Shown in pieces: positions 6,028-7,102 of a DNA stretch of 7,102 nt. Location of the stretch: assembly GCA_046295675.1 (NCBI GenBank), contig JBKBMW010000040.1, positions 1-7,102 on the forward strand, in the 5' to 3' direction. Made by a program: the position numbers and the translations under genes. Within the stretch, counting starts at the first letter, position 1. Every line of letters starts with the position of its first letter. This stretch comes from JAOAJF01 sp046295675 (lineage in GTDB: Archaea; Micrarchaeota; Micrarchaeia; Anstonellales; Anstonellaceae). The notes under the pieces were generated by a model that was given only the letters and a program-made list of their open reading frames with translations, did no database searches and was not told the DNA's origin.

Positions 6028-6035
6028 TTTATAAA
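6028..6035 (+). promoter_or_regulatory. TATA box of the rps19e operon
   Basis: TTTATAAA matches the archaeal box A, with a purine-rich AAGAAC just upstream. The usual spacing puts the start of transcription at about 6057-6060, immediately before the leader's first stem. A second AT string (ATAATATATATA, 6050-6061) is a weaker alternative and would cut the leader short. Confidence 0.55.
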
Positions 6036-6060
6036 CCAAACAAATAATAGATAATATATA

Positions 6061-6144
6061 TAGGGCTTTTTTGCAAACCTTTTTGGGCCTTTTTGGTTTC
6101 TTATAACATCCATTGGATGTTGATAACCGAAGGTAAAAAGCCTA
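6061..6144 (+). ncRNA. Candidate structured 5' leader RNA of rps19e
   Basis: The leader can fold into one long interrupted hairpin. P1 pairs TAGGGCTTTTT (6061-6071, one G bulged) with AAAAAGCCTA (6135-6144). P2 pairs ACCTT (6077-6081) with AAGGT (6130-6134). P3 pairs GGTT (6095-6098) with AACC (6125-6128). P4 pairs AACATCC (6105-6111) with GGATGTT (6115-6121), capped by ATT. The 3' strand is almost wholly paired, while the 5' strand carries two loops, TGCAA (6072-6076) and the 12-nt loop 6083-6094 containing GGGCC and CCTTTTT. It begins at the predicted transcription start and ends 3 nt before the ribosome-binding site, so it may regulate translation of the S19e operon. I do not recognise the family, the ligand or partner is unknown, and the fold is by eye. 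Confidence 0.5.
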
Positions 6145-6147
6145 TTT

Positions 6148-6155
6148 AAAGGAGG
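6148..6155 (+). promoter_or_regulatory. Shine-Dalgarno sequence of rps19e
   Basis: AAAGGAGG lies 6 nt before the ATG at 6162 and 3 nt after the leader hairpin. Its AAAGG can pair with CCTTT at 6078-6082 or 6088-6092 in the leader, so it could be covered. Confidence 0.85.
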
Positions 6156-6161
6156 AAGAAA

Positions 6162-6599
6162 ATGGTTAATGTATACGATGTAGAACCACTAAAATTAATA
6201 AAGAGAATTGCCCAAAAACTAAAAGAAGAACAAATAGAAAAACCAAGTTGGGTTGGTAAGGTAAAGAGTGGGGCACATAGAGAGAGATTACCGCAAGATG
6301 AGGATTTTTGGTATATAAGATGTGCCTCTATTTTAAGGAATGCTTATGTTAATTCAATAATAGGGGTAGGAAGATTAAGAGTTCATTATGGGACAAGAAA
6401 AAAAAGAGGAGTTAAACCAGAAAAACATAGAAAATCTGGGGGGAAAATAATAAGAAAGGCTATACAGGAATTAGAAAAGCATGGATATTTGCAAAAAACA
6501 AAAAATGGAGTAGGTAGAGAGCTTACTAAAAAGGGAAGAAAGTTATTAGATAATACAGCATATGAAGTATATTTAGAAAAAAGGAGGTCTGAGGGATGA
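6162..6599 (+). CDS. rps19e: Small ribosomal subunit protein S19e
   Basis: This 145-aa basic protein belongs to the archaeal/eukaryotic S19e family (eS19), which has no bacterial counterpart. It binds the 30S head and, in eukaryotes, is needed for 18S rRNA maturation. The family landmarks are intact: PSWVGKVKSG (28-37), HRERLPQDEDFWY (39-51), ASILRNAYVNSIIGVGRLRVHYG, KKRGVKPEKHRKSGGKIIRKA, and a C-terminal winged-helix part with LEKHGYLQKTKNGVGRELT and KGRKLLD. The length is typical. The ATG follows a strong Shine-Dalgarno sequence. The TGA stop overlaps the start of the next gene (ATGA), showing translational coupling with the PDCD5-family gene, a gene order conserved in many archaea. Expression probably runs from the promoter at about 6030 through the structured leader. 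Confidence 0.98.
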   Translation: MVNVYDVEPLKLIKRIAQKLKEEQIEKPSWVGKVKSGAHRERLPQDEDFWYIRCASILRNAYVNSIIGVGRLRVHYGTRKKRGVKPEKHRKSGGKIIRKAIQELEKHGYLQKTKNGVGRELTKKGRKLLDNTAYEVYLEKRRSEG

Positions 6600-6892
6600 A
6601 AAAAGAAGAAGAACAAAAAAAGAAACAAAACGAACAAGAAACCTTAGAATATTTAAGAATGCTTTCTGCTTATCTTTTAGAGCCAGATGCTTATTCCAGA
6701 CTTTTGTTAATAAAGGCAAAAAATCCTTCGCTTTTTTCTTCAATAATGCAAACATTATTGTATCTTTATCAAAATAAAAAAATTTTAAAGAAAATAAATG
6801 AAAAGGAATTATTAGATATTGCTGGAAAAATAATTGAAAGTGGAAGGAGTGTAAAAGAAGGAAAAATTGTAATAAAGAGAAAAGGAGAGTGA
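6596..6892 (+). CDS. DNA-binding protein, PDCD5/TFAR19 family
   Basis: This 98-aa protein, somewhat shorter than the usual 110-120 aa, matches the PDCD5 family. It has a charged, flexible N-terminal helix (KKEEEQKKKQNEQETLEYL), a compact helical core (AYLLEPDAYSRLLLIKAKNP, then SIMQTLLYLYQNKKILKKINEKELLDIAGKI) and a basic tail. The core follows the family pattern of a Leu-rich helix, 'R-L--I', 'Q-GKI--KI-E--L'. Archaeal members bind DNA non-specifically in vitro; the cellular role is not settled. Placement directly after rps19e is the classic archaeal arrangement. The start overlaps the rps19e stop by 4 nt and is preceded by a near-perfect Shine-Dalgarno sequence AAGGAGGTC at 6581-6589. Four nt separate its stop from the next ATG. 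Confidence 0.93.
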   Translation: MKKEEEQKKKQNEQETLEYLRMLSAYLLEPDAYSRLLLIKAKNPSLFSSIMQTLLYLYQNKKILKKINEKELLDIAGKIIESGRSVKEGKIVIKRKGE

Positions 6893-6896
6893 AAAA

Positions 6897-7102
6897 ATGT
6901 ATCACCCAGGTAGAGTTTTAGAAATTTTTAGAGCAGATGATAAGAGATTGATAAGTGCTGATCAAACAACACAAGTAACTTGTGAAATGTGGGATGAAAA
7001 TATTCTTACATTTTTAGTAGCAAAAAAACTTGAAAAGAAAATAAAAGTAGGGCAATATGTGCTTGTGAGTTATAGGCCTCTGCCCAATTTTAATCCCCCA
7101 GT
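6897..7102 (+). CDS. Small protein of unknown function (3' end outside window)
   Basis: The ATG follows AAAGGAGAG (6881-6889) and begins 4 nt after the PDCD5-family stop, so this is the third gene of the rps19e operon. The 68 codons visible read MYHPGRVLEIFRADDKRLIS, then a beta-rich stretch (TTQVTCEMWDENILTFLVAKK), then KIKVGQYVLVSYRPL, and the frame is still open at the edge. The 'K-K-G--VLV-YRP' pattern and alternating hydrophobic strands suggest a small beta-barrel (OB- or SH3-like) domain, perhaps nucleic-acid binding. It seems like a conserved archaeal hypothetical from memory, but I cannot name a family. There is no signal peptide or membrane segment in the visible part. Operon context points to a ribosome- or RNA-linked role, which is inference. 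Confidence 0.8.
   Translation, partial: MYHPGRVLEIFRADDKRLISADQTTQVTCEMWDENILTFLVAKKLEKKIKVGQYVLVSYRPLPNFNPP

Noticed and set aside
6061..6094. The three T-tracts as a simple terminator for rnp4.
   Set aside because: They lie more than 120 nt past the rnp4 stop and after a good promoter, a closer T6 tract serves rnp4, and the bases take part in the leader hairpin.
6386..6905. Minus-strand frames opposite rps19e and the PDCD5-family gene.
   Set aside because: They are Phe/Leu-rich mirror images of Lys/Glu-rich coding sequence on the other strand.

Overview
The window is AT-rich, tightly packed archaeal chromosome, most likely from a DPANN-type lineage with a small genome; the exact phylum cannot be fixed from this window. 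The archaeal diagnosis rests on S19e followed by a PDCD5-family DNA-binding protein, RNase P protein component 4 (Rpp21/Rnp4), a GAN/RecJ-like DHH nuclease, a tRNA gene with a bulge-helix-bulge intron, TATA-box-like promoters, oligo-T terminators and no encoded CCA on either tRNA. I see no insertion sequence, phage gene or CRISPR array.

Layout. Left edge (1-281, +): C-terminal part of a LAGLIDADG-fold protein whose start lies outside the window. It runs tail-to-tail into, and overlaps by 14 bp, a minus-strand gene (268-1473) for a HEAT-like/OB-fold protein of unknown function. A divergent intergenic region (1474-1633) separates that gene from tRNA-Ala(UGC) (1634-1705), which lies 20 nt upstream of, and probably shares a transcript with, a GAN/RecJ-like DHH phosphoesterase (1726-3054). 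Converging on it from the right is a minus-strand block: intron-containing tRNA-Ile(UAU) (5376-5481), pyrB (4433-5317) and, 5 nt after pyrB, a predicted secreted, membrane-anchored protein of unknown function (3072-4427). From 5583 rightwards the plus strand carries Rnp4 and then, behind its own promoter and a structured leader, rps19e, a PDCD5-family gene and the 5' part of a small gene of unknown function.

How the genes fit together. Most are housekeeping information-processing genes: translation (S19e, two tRNAs), tRNA 5'-end maturation (Rnp4), replication/repair (GAN/RecJ-like nuclease, perhaps the OB-fold protein) and pyrimidine synthesis (PyrB). Translation signals fall into two groups. 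The rps19e, PDCD5 and terminal genes have Shine-Dalgarno sequences. The HEAT/OB gene, pyrB and perhaps rnp4 have no such sequence and have AT-rich promoter candidates placed so that transcription would start at or near the ATG, suggesting leaderless mRNAs.

The most interesting signal is the rps19e 5' leader (about 6058-6161). It can fold into one long interrupted hairpin of about 27 bp that begins at the predicted transcription start and ends 3 nt before the Shine-Dalgarno sequence, with competing pairings that could switch the structure or cover the ribosome-binding site. I do not recognise it as a known RNA family. Second in interest is the tRNA-Ile with a genomically encoded UAU anticodon, which is unusual in archaea.
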